A stretch of DNA of 64,000 nucleotides from Pseudomonas frederiksbergensis (GTDB lineage Bacteria; Pseudomonadota; Gammaproteobacteria; Pseudomonadales; Pseudomonadaceae). The stretch's first letter is position 1. Each line of letters begins with the position of its first letter. Location: NCBI RefSeq assembly GCF_003732705.1, contig NZ_MOBR01000002.1:124001-188000 (forward strand), in the 5' to 3' direction. Of the stretch, positions 1 through 7,587 are shown piece after piece. The notes under the pieces are model-generated. The model ran no database searches and was not told the origin of the DNA. It worked only from the letters and a program-made list of their open reading frames with translations. A program made the translations under genes and the position numbers.

Positions 1-1
1 C

Positions 2-106
2 TGGAACGGGATTGGGATGTTTATTGGTGGATTGTTGGTGATTGCGCTGTTGGTGGCGTTGAAGCTGGCGAAGTTGCCGCCGCTGCCGGGCACTGCGCAG
101 GTTTAG
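2..106 (+). CDS. C-terminal end of a membrane protein, possibly an MFS transporter (partial)
   Basis: The reading frame is open from the left edge of the window to a TAG at 104-106, giving 34 residues. They contain one hydrophobic helix (MFIGGLLVIALLVALKLAKL) and a short proline-rich tail. A final transmembrane helix followed by a short cytoplasmic tail fits a major facilitator superfamily exporter, but no diagnostic motif is present, so the family is a guess. The gene is cut by the window edge. Its stop is 78 bp before the next start, on the same strand. Confidence 0.5.
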   Translation, partial: WNGIGMFIGGLLVIALLVALKLAKLPPLPGTAQV

Positions 107-136
107 CCACAACTGCGCCCTAGCGGTAATCGCGAG

Positions 137-169
137 CCAAGGTACACTGACGGCATTCGTCAGTCTTGG
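137..169 (+). promoter_or_regulatory. Inverted repeat in the leader of the Septu-like operon
   Basis: A perfect 7-bp stem (ACTGACG at 146-152, CGTCAGT at 158-164) has a 5-nt loop. It is extended by CCAAG (137-141) and CTTGG (165-169) with four unpaired bases on the left side. No T-tract follows, so a classical terminator of the upstream gene is unlikely. It ends 15 bp before the ATPase start, just ahead of the AAGGGAAG ribosome-binding site. It could be an operator or a leader hairpin; this is inferred from position only. Confidence 0.35.
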
Positions 170-184
170 TAAAGGGAAGCCAGA

Positions 185-1456
185 ATGCGCCTGGACCGTC
201 TCCACATTCAGAATTTTCGTTGCTACGAAGATGCCACTTTCGACTTTCAGCCGGGTTTCAATCTGGTGGTGGGGGTTAACGGGAGTGGTAAGACTTCGTT
301 GTTGCAGGCGGTGGCAGTTTCATTCATCGAATTCGGCAATGCGATGAAACCCAGCGAGACCTCCCTAAAAAATGAAGACATACGTTTTGTCATAGATCGT
401 TTTGACGGCCGAAGCCGTTACGAACGCAAATTTCCATTGCTTGTGCACGGCATGGGCGACGTGTTCGAAGCAACAGAATGGGTGATGAAACGTGATGGCG
501 AAGACCTTCCACACCTGGTCGATTCCATTTTCGACTCTGAAAAAGACAAAGTCGTTAAAAAAATCAACTTGGCCATTCAGGTCGATTTACCCGTACTCGC
601 TTTCTACCGGTCCGATCGTCGCTGGCAAGGTGCAGGGGTAACTGCTGAGTTCGCTGCACAACATCGAGTATCGCGTTTCGACGGATACATAAACTGGTTC
701 GATGCCGTCGCCGATCTTCGCGATTTCGAAAGCTGGTTGATCGGTAAAACGCTTGAACGGATGCAAAATCTGCTTGATGCAAAACCTGTCTCGTTAGATT
801 TCGAAGACGAACTCGCATGGGTCAATAGTGCTATCGAGTGTGCAGTACCCAAAGCGCGAAACTTACGCTACGACCTAAGACTACAAAGCCTGTTGATCGA
901 TATCGACGACCAGAAAACCATTCCCTTTAACGAACTGAGTGATGGCCAACGCGGCATGGTCGCGCTCTTCGCCGATATCGCCCGCCGCATGTGCATCCTC
1001 AACCCGCACTTGGGCAAGGACGTCCTGAAAAACACCTCAGGCGTGGTCATCATCGACGAACTGGATATCCACCTTCACCCAGCCTGGCAACGCAGCATCG
1101 TTCCAGCATTGAAAGAAGCCTTCCCCAACGTCCAGTTCATCGCCGCCAGCCACTCCCCACAAATCATCGGTAGCCTGAAACCCGAAGAAGTGATCGTTCT
1201 AAACAATGGCGACGCCTCCCACCCACGAGTCACCTATGGCCTGGATTCCAGCAGTGTTCTGGAGGAAGTCATGGGCGTGACTCAGCGCGAGCCAGAAATT
1301 GAAAAACTGCTCTCTGAGCTGTTCTCCACCCTGGAAGACAACGACCTCAAAAAAGCAAAAGTCCAACTTGAGGCGCTGAAGAAAAAGGCCCCTGACCTCC
1401 CAGAGTTCGCAGGAGCCGAAGCGTTGATGAGGCGCAAGGAGATTCTCGGTAAATGA
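185..1456 (+). CDS. ptuA: Septu-like anti-phage ATPase (PtuA-type, OLD/RecF-like AAA ATPase)
   Basis: This 423-residue protein is an SMC/RecF/OLD-class ATPase. Walker A is GVNGSGKTS (residues 30-38), an ABC-like signature (LSDGQRG) lies near residue 251, Walker B is VVIIDEL (about 286-292), and the switch motif is ASHSP (about 321-325). In Septu systems, PtuA forms an oligomeric ATPase scaffold that loads the PtuB nuclease. The next gene overlaps it by ATGA and encodes an HNH protein, as in Septu. The ATG start follows AAGGGAAG. The DNA has AT-rich stretches (for example 540-570) unlike the neighbouring genes, which suggests horizontal acquisition. No reverse transcriptase gene is adjacent, so this is not an obvious retron. 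Symbol assigned by resemblance. Confidence 0.72.
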   Translation: MRLDRLHIQNFRCYEDATFDFQPGFNLVVGVNGSGKTSLLQAVAVSFIEFGNAMKPSETSLKNEDIRFVIDRFDGRSRYERKFPLLVHGMGDVFEATEWVMKRDGEDLPHLVDSIFDSEKDKVVKKINLAIQVDLPVLAFYRSDRRWQGAGVTAEFAAQHRVSRFDGYINWFDAVADLRDFESWLIGKTLERMQNLLDAKPVSLDFEDELAWVNSAIECAVPKARNLRYDLRLQSLLIDIDDQKTIPFNELSDGQRGMVALFADIARRMCILNPHLGKDVLKNTSGVVIIDELDIHLHPAWQRSIVPALKEAFPNVQFIAASHSPQIIGSLKPEEVIVLNNGDASHPRVTYGLDSSSVLEEVMGVTQREPEIEKLLSELFSTLEDNDLKKAKVQLEALKKKAPDLPEFAGAEALMRRKEILGK

Positions 1457-2097
1457 AGCGAGTGCTCAAAGGAACTGAACCGGCGTCATTTACAGAATGG
1501 AAAAACTCGGCAAACGATGGGTGGAGTCCTAGTTATCCAACGTTGCAAAACCCGCAAAAACGGGACCTTCACAATAGTCTGCTGCTCGAACAAGGATTCT
1601 TCTGCTGCTACTGCGGCAGAGAAATAGACGCGAACAGCAGCCACATCGAACACTTCAGGCCACAAGAGCAGTATGAAGAGCTCGCATTGGCTTATCACAA
1701 TCTCCATGCCTCGTGCCTGCGCGAAACCAAACCGGGCAATCCGTTGCATTGTGGTCATCGTAAGAGCAACTGGTTCGATGAAACGCAGCACATTTCGCCA
1801 ATGGCGAAGCACTGTGAACAACGCTTCCGTTATCTGCCTACTGGCGTCATTCAACCAGCCGATTCTGATGACCTGTCGGCCACGAAGATGATTGAAGTGC
1901 TCGCACTGGACATCGCGTACCTCAACAATCGACGTCAGAGCGCCATTCGCCATGTATTCGACGACGACTTCCTGGCACAGGCCAGCGATGAAGATCTCGC
2001 CTTATTGGCGAGCGCCATGCGCGCTACCGAATTGCCTAATCAAAAAGCCTTCGATCACGTCATCGCCCGATACGCTGAGCAAATCATGAGGCGCTGA
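1453..2097 (+). CDS. ptuB: Septu-like HNH nuclease (PtuB-type, TIGR02646-like)
   Basis: This 214-residue protein has the layout of the HNH family found with PtuA ATPases and some retrons. A zinc-type CxxC lies at C51/C54, then H64-I-E-H67-F-R-P, then Y-H-N83-L-H-x2-C88, and finally C100-G-H102. H67, N83 and the later His/Cys set are the probable metal-binding and catalytic residues. The start codon lies inside the stop of the ATPase gene (ATGA), which implies translational coupling and a shared complex. In Septu, PtuB is a DNA nuclease activated during phage infection. The C-terminal half (about 135-214) is helical with no motif I recognise. The gene ends 29 bp from the convergent gspM stop. 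Confidence 0.72.
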   Translation: MKRVLKGTEPASFTEWKNSANDGWSPSYPTLQNPQKRDLHNSLLLEQGFFCCYCGREIDANSSHIEHFRPQEQYEELALAYHNLHASCLRETKPGNPLHCGHRKSNWFDETQHISPMAKHCEQRFRYLPTGVIQPADSDDLSATKMIEVLALDIAYLNNRRQSAIRHVFDDDFLAQASDEDLALLASAMRATELPNQKAFDHVIARYAEQIMRR

Positions 2098-2126
2098 CAG
2101 GTCCTGCCAAATATCCACAGTGCCGA

Positions 2127-2591
2127 CTACCTGATCACCACCCGCGCTTGCAGCACCGCGTCGCGTTTTTCCAGGGTGAGTGATTGCAGGGATACGCCGT
2201 CACGCTCGACGCGGTGCAGCCAGTGCAATAACACGTTCGCTTCGCCGCTGAGGGTCAAGCGCAGCAGGTCGTTGTCGGCGTCCATCTGCTGCAGTTCGAG
2301 TCCCGCCGTGGTGGCGCTTTCGCTGAGACGTAACGACAGCGGCTGATCGGAGATGGCAGGCGCAATGCCCGGTGGTTGCGTCTGTTGCAGTTGCGCCGCG
2401 AGGTTTTGCTGATGTCGATACTGTCGCTCGGCCACGCTCAAACGCTGTTGCGTCGGTTGCCAGACCAGACTGAACGCCAGGATGCCCAGAATCAGCCCGC
2501 TCAGGCCTGACAGCAACCATTGCTCACGCCGGGACAGACGCTGCCAGCCGAGAATCGTCGCCCAATACCCGCTGCGCCATGCTTGCTTCAT
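2127..2591 (-). CDS. gspM: Type II secretion system inner-membrane protein M
   Basis: This is the last gene of the gsp operon (154 aa). A short cytoplasmic segment (GWQRLSRREQWLL) precedes one transmembrane helix (about residues 27-46). A coiled-coil stretch and a small C-terminal ferredoxin-like domain in the periplasm follow. This is the bitopic GspM fold and length. GspM binds GspL and stabilises the inner-membrane assembly platform. The start overlaps the gspL stop by ATGA. No hairpin terminator is evident in the 29 bp that separate it from the convergent ptuB-like gene. Confidence 0.88.
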   Translation of the reverse strand: MKQAWRSGYWATILGWQRLSRREQWLLSGLSGLILGILAFSLVWQPTQQRLSVAERQYRHQQNLAAQLQQTQPPGIAPAISDQPLSLRLSESATTAGLELQQMDADNDLLRLTLSGEANVLLHWLHRVERDGVSLQSLTLEKRDAVLQARVVIR

Positions 2592-3694
2592 ACACCGTCC
2601 TCCAGGGTCAGGGTCGCTTGCACGCCCTCTCGCACTTTGTTCGAACTGTCGAGTTTGACCGGCATGTCATGCTGGCGCCCACGTTCACGTAATTGCTCCA
2701 ACTCGGCAAAACTGTTGGCGATCAGCTGGATTTTCCAACCATCGCCAGCGCGATATTCAATGCGTTGGACGTCAACGGCGCTGGAGCCGACAACCTGCTC
2801 GATCAGTTTGACCAACGTGACCATCGCCGTACGCGATGCTGGCAACTGCGGGTTCTGCAGGGTTTGCAGCTGCGCTGCCAGGTCGACGATGCGGGTTTGC
2901 TGCGGATAGAGCGCCCTGAACCGCTGTTCGTTCTGTGCGGACAAGCGCCGGGATTCACTGTCAAGGTGATGGATTCGCGTTTCGCTGGCGCCCCATGTCA
3001 ATAACCCGACCAGCAACAGCGCCAAGCCAAGGAAACGCCAGGGCAGGGGTTGATGGCGCGGGGCGAATTCACCTTGCAGCAAGTTGATGGCGTGGCCGTG
3101 TTCCTGCATCAGCCACTGCTCGGCAGCGCTGAGGTCCTGGCGCTCGTCGAGCCAACGGATGTCCTTCGGCAAACCGGGCTTGAGCGCGGCCAATCCGGCG
3201 TCGTCGATGGCCAGACGGGCCGGCAGTCCGCCGCCGAGCACCCAGCGGCCGAACCACCAGACACCGAACGCTTGCTGCGCCGGTAAAACGTCCGCATCAA
3301 CGAACACTGAACGCAGCACAATGCCGGACGCGGTCAGCCGCGCGAGTACCGCGGCAAAGCGCTGGCGATCGATCACCACCACCGCATACCGCCCTTCCCG
3401 GTCGCGGGCGCCGACGCTCAAGTGCAGCGTCTCCATCGCTTCGCCGAGTTGCTCTTCAACGGCGAACGCGATGGCCTGTGCACTCGGCTGGCGCCGGGAA
3501 GGCCAGGGATCACTGCGCACCCAACTGCACAATTCCATCGGCAATAACACATCGACGGCCTGCCCGTTCAGCGCGCGTGCCGCCTCGCTCAACGGCATCA
3601 ACTGGCGTTGGCCGGTCGAAGACCAGACACAGCAAGGCCAGCCCGCCGACGGTGCAGCCAGTCCGGCGGTAGTCAGGTAGAGCCAGGTTTTCAT
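2588..3694 (-). CDS. gspL: Type II secretion system protein L (actin-like cytoplasmic domain)
   Basis: This 368-residue protein has a cytoplasmic actin-like domain with typical GspL sequence (LLPMELCSWVRSDPWPS, then IAFAVEEQLGE). A single transmembrane helix follows (WRFLGLALLLVGLLTWGAS, roughly residues 219-237), then a periplasmic ferredoxin-like domain. GspL couples the GspE ATPase to GspM and the pseudopilus. Both ends overlap neighbours by four bases (gspK before, gspM after), so translation is probably coupled. The N-terminal 35 residues are unusually rich in small residues and Cys, but the frame reads through without a break. Confidence 0.88.
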   Translation of the reverse strand: MKTWLYLTTAGLAAPSAGWPCCVWSSTGQRQLMPLSEAARALNGQAVDVLLPMELCSWVRSDPWPSRRQPSAQAIAFAVEEQLGEAMETLHLSVGARDREGRYAVVVIDRQRFAAVLARLTASGIVLRSVFVDADVLPAQQAFGVWWFGRWVLGGGLPARLAIDDAGLAALKPGLPKDIRWLDERQDLSAAEQWLMQEHGHAINLLQGEFAPRHQPLPWRFLGLALLLVGLLTWGASETRIHHLDSESRRLSAQNEQRFRALYPQQTRIVDLAAQLQTLQNPQLPASRTAMVTLVKLIEQVVGSSAVDVQRIEYRAGDGWKIQLIANSFAELEQLRERGRQHDMPVKLDSSNKVREGVQATLTLEDGV

Positions 3695-4542
3695 CGGCGC
3701 GTCTCATTGGCGTGGGAAGGAAGAAATCGTCGTTGCAGGATGTTCAATCGGCGCGTGTCAGGATCGAGTTCGACGTCAGTGACCAGCCGCAAGCTGCCCT
3801 GCCCTTGGTTGACCTGAACGGTTATTCGATACCAGCGACTGTCAACGCCAAGGCCATGACTGCTCAGGCCCGCCCCGGACAGTAGCGGGTCCTGGGTAAA
3901 CGCCTGGACACTCGCCCATGCCTGGGTCGAACGCTGACGCAGCAAGGCGTCGACCGTTGCAGCTTGCACGCCCTCGAGCGTGCGCAATACGTGCGCCGAG
4001 GCGGTATTGATGTTGAGCGCGGCGTCGGTGGGCAGCAGCGCGACCCAGGGCTCCAGTTTGCTCAGCCACTGCGCGTCAATGCCCGGCAGCAGGCGCAGTT
4101 GGCTCAGCTCGCGCAAGGATCCGACCTGGCTCAAGGGCATCGCTGGCAGATCGAGTAACGCTAACAAGCGCACCCAGCGCTGGCGCGTGAGCTGATCGAC
4201 CTGTCCCTGATGCAGCAACGCATTGAGGTTGAAGCGCCCGGCCAGGTCCTCAATGTCGACGCTGATTTGTGCGTCGTCACGGTCAACGCCCAGCGCCGAA
4301 CCTGCCCAGTCCTGGGTCAGGTCGACGGTTTTCTGCGGCGTTTGCGCAACCTCTTGCAACAACAGCAGGCCCCGGATTTCCCCGCCCTCAGCGAGTTGCC
4401 GCAAATGAATCTGCTGTAACTGTTGCCCGCTGCTTTGCAGCAACAGTCGATGGCTACGCAATAGACCACCGGTGATCAACAGCGCCAGACTCATGACCAG
4501 CAACACGCTGATCAGCGCGATGCCCCGTTGATGACTGATCAC
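3691..4542 (-). CDS. gspK: Type II secretion minor pseudopilin K
   Basis: I placed the start at the GTG at 4542 because it overlaps the gspJ stop (GTGA) and directly precedes the class III leader HQRGIALISVLL; the open frame continues upstream but that part is out of character. The product is 283 aa. Cleavage by prepilin peptidase is expected after the Gly of QRG. As in other GspK proteins, the position-5 glutamate of pseudopilins is absent (GIALIS), consistent with a role at the pseudopilus tip with GspI and GspJ. The remainder is the large globular GspK domain, including NINTASAHVLRTL. Confidence 0.85.
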   Translation of the reverse strand: MISHQRGIALISVLLVMSLALLITGGLLRSHRLLLQSSGQQLQQIHLRQLAEGGEIRGLLLLQEVAQTPQKTVDLTQDWAGSALGVDRDDAQISVDIEDLAGRFNLNALLHQGQVDQLTRQRWVRLLALLDLPAMPLSQVGSLRELSQLRLLPGIDAQWLSKLEPWVALLPTDAALNINTASAHVLRTLEGVQAATVDALLRQRSTQAWASVQAFTQDPLLSGAGLSSHGLGVDSRWYRITVQVNQGQGSLRLVTDVELDPDTRRLNILQRRFLPSHANETRR

Positions 4543-5081
4543 GGCAGTGCGCCCGGTAATAGCAGCACCCGACGAACGCCCTCGAAGCGCCCGCTCGATA
4601 CCTGCAACTCCACCGCCATCGGCGCCGTCGCGACCTGCCCCGCAGGCCAGTCGCTGCGCCAGCCAAGCGCAGCGTCGTATACGCGCCAACGCAGATCGCG
4701 GACATCGTCGAGAAGTTTTTGCCGTTGCACGATGAGCAATCCCTCACCCCGGCTCTCGCGCCATAACGTGCCGTTGTCGAGTGAATAGGTGACTGTTTGG
4801 CGCTCGCTGCGGGGATGATCCAGGGGATTTCGCCAGTTGCCGCGTTGCAATTGCAGCCGGGCGTTATCAAGCGCAACGGGGTGCTCGGTGATGTGCAGCA
4901 GGTCCCGTTCGATCACCCCCACGGCCCGTTGCAGGTTTCTGAGCTGGCGCTCAACGTTGCTTGTGCCTTGCTGCACGCGCACCACCGCATCGAACAGCCC
5001 CCAACTGGCCAGCCCCAGCAAGGCAAAGATCGCCAGGGCAATGACCAGCTCCAGCAAGGTGAACCCGGCCTGTTTATTCAT
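4539..5081 (-). CDS. gspJ: Type II secretion minor pseudopilin J
   Basis: The ATG at 5081 gives a 180-residue protein starting MNKQAGFTLLELVIALAIF, a prepilin leader with Glu at position +5 of the mature protein. It overlaps the end of gspI by 8 bp, which supports this start over the longer open frame. GspJ forms the pseudopilus tip complex with GspI and GspK. The body matches the expected beta-rich minor pseudopilin, with a basic segment before RVLLLPG at the C-terminus. No prepilin peptidase gene lies in this cluster, so PilD encoded elsewhere must process it (inference). Confidence 0.87.
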   Translation of the reverse strand: MNKQAGFTLLELVIALAIFALLGLASWGLFDAVVRVQQGTSNVERQLRNLQRAVGVIERDLLHITEHPVALDNARLQLQRGNWRNPLDHPRSERQTVTYSLDNGTLWRESRGEGLLIVQRQKLLDDVRDLRWRVYDAALGWRSDWPAGQVATAPMAVELQVSSGRFEGVRRVLLLPGALP

Positions 5082-5454
5082 GACGATTGACGATCCAGCC
5101 GCTGAGGCGATACGCGTGTTCATTGCCGGCAAGACTGACCTCAATGTCGACGTTGAGCAGACGCGGGTCGCTCGCGACACGGATGTGCTGACGCAGTAGC
5201 CAATCGCGGCGGTCCATGCGCAGGACACGTTGTTCTCGTCCGATGGTCGCGGCCGATTGCAGACGCAGTTCATTCAACTGGTTGTCCGCCAGCCAGGCGG
5301 CGAAGAGTCGCTCGTCAACCGCCCGGGTCTGCTTTACGACGTATTGACTCGCGGACAGTACGGCCGCAGCCAGGGTCGAGAAGATGGCCAGCGCCACCAT
5401 GATTTCCAGCAGGGTGAAACCACCCATCGGGGATAGCCGGCGTCGATCAGCCAT
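5074..5454 (-). CDS. gspI: Type II secretion minor pseudopilin I
   Basis: This 126-residue protein has the leader GGFTLLEIMVALAIFSTLAAAVL, with the conserved Glu at +5. The start at 5454 overlaps the gspH stop by 8 bp; an internal Met nine codons on (5427) would give a shorter leader and cannot be excluded. The C-terminal domain with its DNQLNELRL stretch is typical of GspI/XcpV, which nucleates the tip complex with GspJ and GspK. Both junctions are overlapping, so it belongs to a tightly packed operon. Confidence 0.88.
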   Translation of the reverse strand: MADRRRLSPMGGFTLLEIMVALAIFSTLAAAVLSASQYVVKQTRAVDERLFAAWLADNQLNELRLQSAATIGREQRVLRMDRRDWLLRQHIRVASDPRLLNVDIEVSLAGNEHAYRLSGWIVNRHE

Positions 5455-5914
5455 CGATCACCGCCTCACCGATACCGTCGCTGGACAGGCTCAGCCAGGC
5501 TTTGCGCTGGCTCGTAAACGTCAACCGGAAAGCGCTGGTTTCATCGCTGCTGAGCATCAACAACTGCGGCGGGCCTTCGTCGGCGCCCAGACTCAAGGGC
5601 TGGCCGTCCTGTTCAAGGCGTGGATGCAGATCGTCGGGCCAACGAGAAAACGCCGCCACCGGTTCCCACGCTCGCCCCTCAAGCCGCACGGCCCGATAGC
5701 CCGCGACGCTCAGCCTGACGCCGTATTCGCGGCCGTCGAGCACCGCCCGTTCACGTAACTGCTGAATCACCGCCGCCATGGCGACCGCTTCCTGCCTCGC
5801 CTGACGCGCCGGACTCGGGCCGGTGGCAAGACTCACCATGCCCAGCAGCACGCCGATCAGCACGATCACGATCATCAGTTCCAACAAGGTGAAGCCCTCG
5901 CAACGGCGTCGCAT
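5447..5914 (-). CDS. gspH: Type II secretion minor pseudopilin H
   Basis: This 155-residue minor pseudopilin has the leader CEGFTLLELMIVIVLIG, cleaved after Gly, with Glu at +5. The globular part contains QQLRERAVLDGREYGVRL and a C-terminal WLSLSSDGIGE strand pair, as in GspH/XcpU. GspH is thought to connect the major pseudopilin GspG to the GspI-J-K tip. It begins three bases after the gspG stop and overlaps gspI by 8 bp. Confidence 0.87.
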   Translation of the reverse strand: MRRRCEGFTLLELMIVIVLIGVLLGMVSLATGPSPARQARQEAVAMAAVIQQLRERAVLDGREYGVRLSVAGYRAVRLEGRAWEPVAAFSRWPDDLHPRLEQDGQPLSLGADEGPPQLLMLSSDETSAFRLTFTSQRKAWLSLSSDGIGEAVIDG

Positions 5915-5917
5915 CCG

Positions 5918-6373
5918 TCAATCGCCCCAGTGGCCGATATCCGCCGCGTGCCCCTCGCCGCCCACCACGCCGTCGGCACCCAGGGAGTACAAGTCGTAGG
6001 TGCCATTGTTCGATTGCACACCGGGATTGAGGTATTGGTAGGGCGTGCTCCATGGATCTACGGGCAGGTTTTTCAGGTAGCCCTGAGGGTTCCAATTCCT
6101 CGCCGACGGGGTTCCGGACGGGCGTTTGCTCAAGGCCTCCAGCCCCTGTTGCGTCGAGGGATAGTGGGCGTTGTCGAGGCGGTACATTTCCAGGGCCGTG
6201 GCGATGGCTTGAAGATCAATCCGGGCCGCGGTGACTTTGGCCTGATCGGGGCGGCTCATGAACTGCGGCACCACGATGGCGCCCAAAATGCCGATGATGA
6301 CCACCACCACCATGATTTCGATGAGGGTAAAACCGCGCTGGGTGACAGGCACGTTGTCGGGTACGGATTTCAT
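5918..6373 (-). CDS. gspG: Type II secretion major pseudopilin G
   Basis: This 151-residue major pseudopilin has the leader QRGFTLIEIMVVVVIIGILG. The body is highly conserved: VPQFMSRPDQAKVTAA, then ALEMYRLDNAHYPSTQQGLEAL, then a calcium-site region near DPWSTPYQYLNPG, ending in the DLYSLGADG motif. Polymerisation of GspG drives the piston or screw that moves substrates through the secretin. The predicted leader is somewhat long (13 residues before Gly). It lies 3 bp after gspF. Confidence 0.93.
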   Translation of the reverse strand: MKSVPDNVPVTQRGFTLIEIMVVVVIIGILGAIVVPQFMSRPDQAKVTAARIDLQAIATALEMYRLDNAHYPSTQQGLEALSKRPSGTPSARNWNPQGYLKNLPVDPWSTPYQYLNPGVQSNNGTYDLYSLGADGVVGGEGHAADIGHWGD

Positions 6374-6376
6374 GGG

Positions 6377-7585
6377 TCAATTCACCAATTGGTTGAGGCT
6401 GAGAATAGGTAGCAGGATGGCCATGACGATCAGCAGCACGACGCCACCCATCAGCACCAACATGGCGGGCTCGAACAGACTCACCACCAGGGCAATGCGC
6501 GCGGCCAGGCTGTTTTCCTGTTGTTCGGCGGCACGGCCCAGCATCTGATCGAGTTCGCCAGCCCGCTCGCCGCTGGCGATCATGTGCAACATCATTGGCG
6601 GGATGTCGCCGCTGAGCTCCAGGCCACGGGTCAGGGTTCCCCCTTCGCGGACCGAACGAGCGACGTCGACCATCCGCGCACGAATGGTCAGATTGCCAAT
6701 CACCGCGGCGGCGATTTCCAGCGCGTCCACCAGGGGCACGGCGCTCTTGCCAAGAATCGCCAGCGTGCTGGCAAACCGTGCCGCTTCCATCGCCCGCAAC
6801 ACCTCGCCGATGACCGGGAGATTCAAGAACAGGCGATGCCAGCGCAGACGCCATAAAGGCTGGCGCAGGCTCCAGCGCCAGAAACCGATCAACCCGAGCA
6901 GACCACCGAGCAACAGCAGGCCATGATTGCGCAGCGCCTGGCTCCAGCCGATCAGGGCCCGGGTCAGCCAGGGCAATGGCTGGCCGCTATCGATGAAGAT
7001 CTTCACCACATCCGGCACCACGTAGCCCAGCAGAAAACCGACAATCGCCACACTGGCCAGCAGGAGAATCAACGGATAGACCAGGGCCATCTGAATCTTT
7101 TGCCGAGAGGCCTGACGGGCCTGGGTGTAGGCGGCCAATTGCTCCAGTACTTGGCCCAGGTGGCCGGAACGCTCACCGGCGGCGACGGTGGCCCGGAATA
7201 ATTCGGGAAACGATTTGGGAAACTGCGCCAACGCCGTCGCCAAGGCATGGCCTTCCATGACCCGCTGGCGCACGGCCGAAAGCACACCGGCTACCCGGCG
7301 CCGGGCACTTTGTTTCGCCACCGCTTCCAGCGCTTCCTCCAAGGGCAGACCCGCCTGGATCAACGTGGACAGCTGCAACGTCAGCAAGGCCAGATCGGCG
7401 GCACTCAGGCGCGCGCCACGCAGGTGCGAATGCCCAACGCTTGCGTGGCGCTGCTCAATCAGCTTGTGCGGCCATAAACCGCGTTCACGCAATTGCTGAC
7501 GGGCATGCCGCGGGTTGTCGGCCTCCAGCCGCCCCTTGCAGGCACGGCCCTGGGCGTCTTGGGCGTGATAGTCGAACGTCGACAC
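6377..7585 (-). CDS. gspF: Type II secretion inner-membrane platform protein F
   Basis: This 402-residue polytopic platform protein has two repeated cytoplasmic helical domains and three transmembrane helices (starting near VYPLILLLASVAIVGFLLGY, LLLLGGLLGLIGFW and PAMLVLMGGVVLLIVMAILL). Typical GspF features include LSTLIQAGLPLEEAL, FPKSFPELFRATVAAGE and the C-terminal VSLFEPAMLVLMGG. GspF sits under the pseudopilus and is rotated or engaged by GspE. It is spaced 2 bp from gspE and 3 bp from gspG. Confidence 0.93.
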   Translation of the reverse strand: MSTFDYHAQDAQGRACKGRLEADNPRHARQQLRERGLWPHKLIEQRHASVGHSHLRGARLSAADLALLTLQLSTLIQAGLPLEEALEAVAKQSARRRVAGVLSAVRQRVMEGHALATALAQFPKSFPELFRATVAAGERSGHLGQVLEQLAAYTQARQASRQKIQMALVYPLILLLASVAIVGFLLGYVVPDVVKIFIDSGQPLPWLTRALIGWSQALRNHGLLLLGGLLGLIGFWRWSLRQPLWRLRWHRLFLNLPVIGEVLRAMEAARFASTLAILGKSAVPLVDALEIAAAVIGNLTIRARMVDVARSVREGGTLTRGLELSGDIPPMMLHMIASGERAGELDQMLGRAAEQQENSLAARIALVVSLFEPAMLVLMGGVVLLIVMAILLPILSLNQLVN

Positions 7586-7587
7586 GG

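Noticed and set aside
1..2097. Retron (reverse transcriptase plus msr-msd) around the ATPase-HNH pair
   Set aside because: No reverse transcriptase frame is present in the window next to the pair, and the upstream 78 bp is too short for a retron RNA gene.
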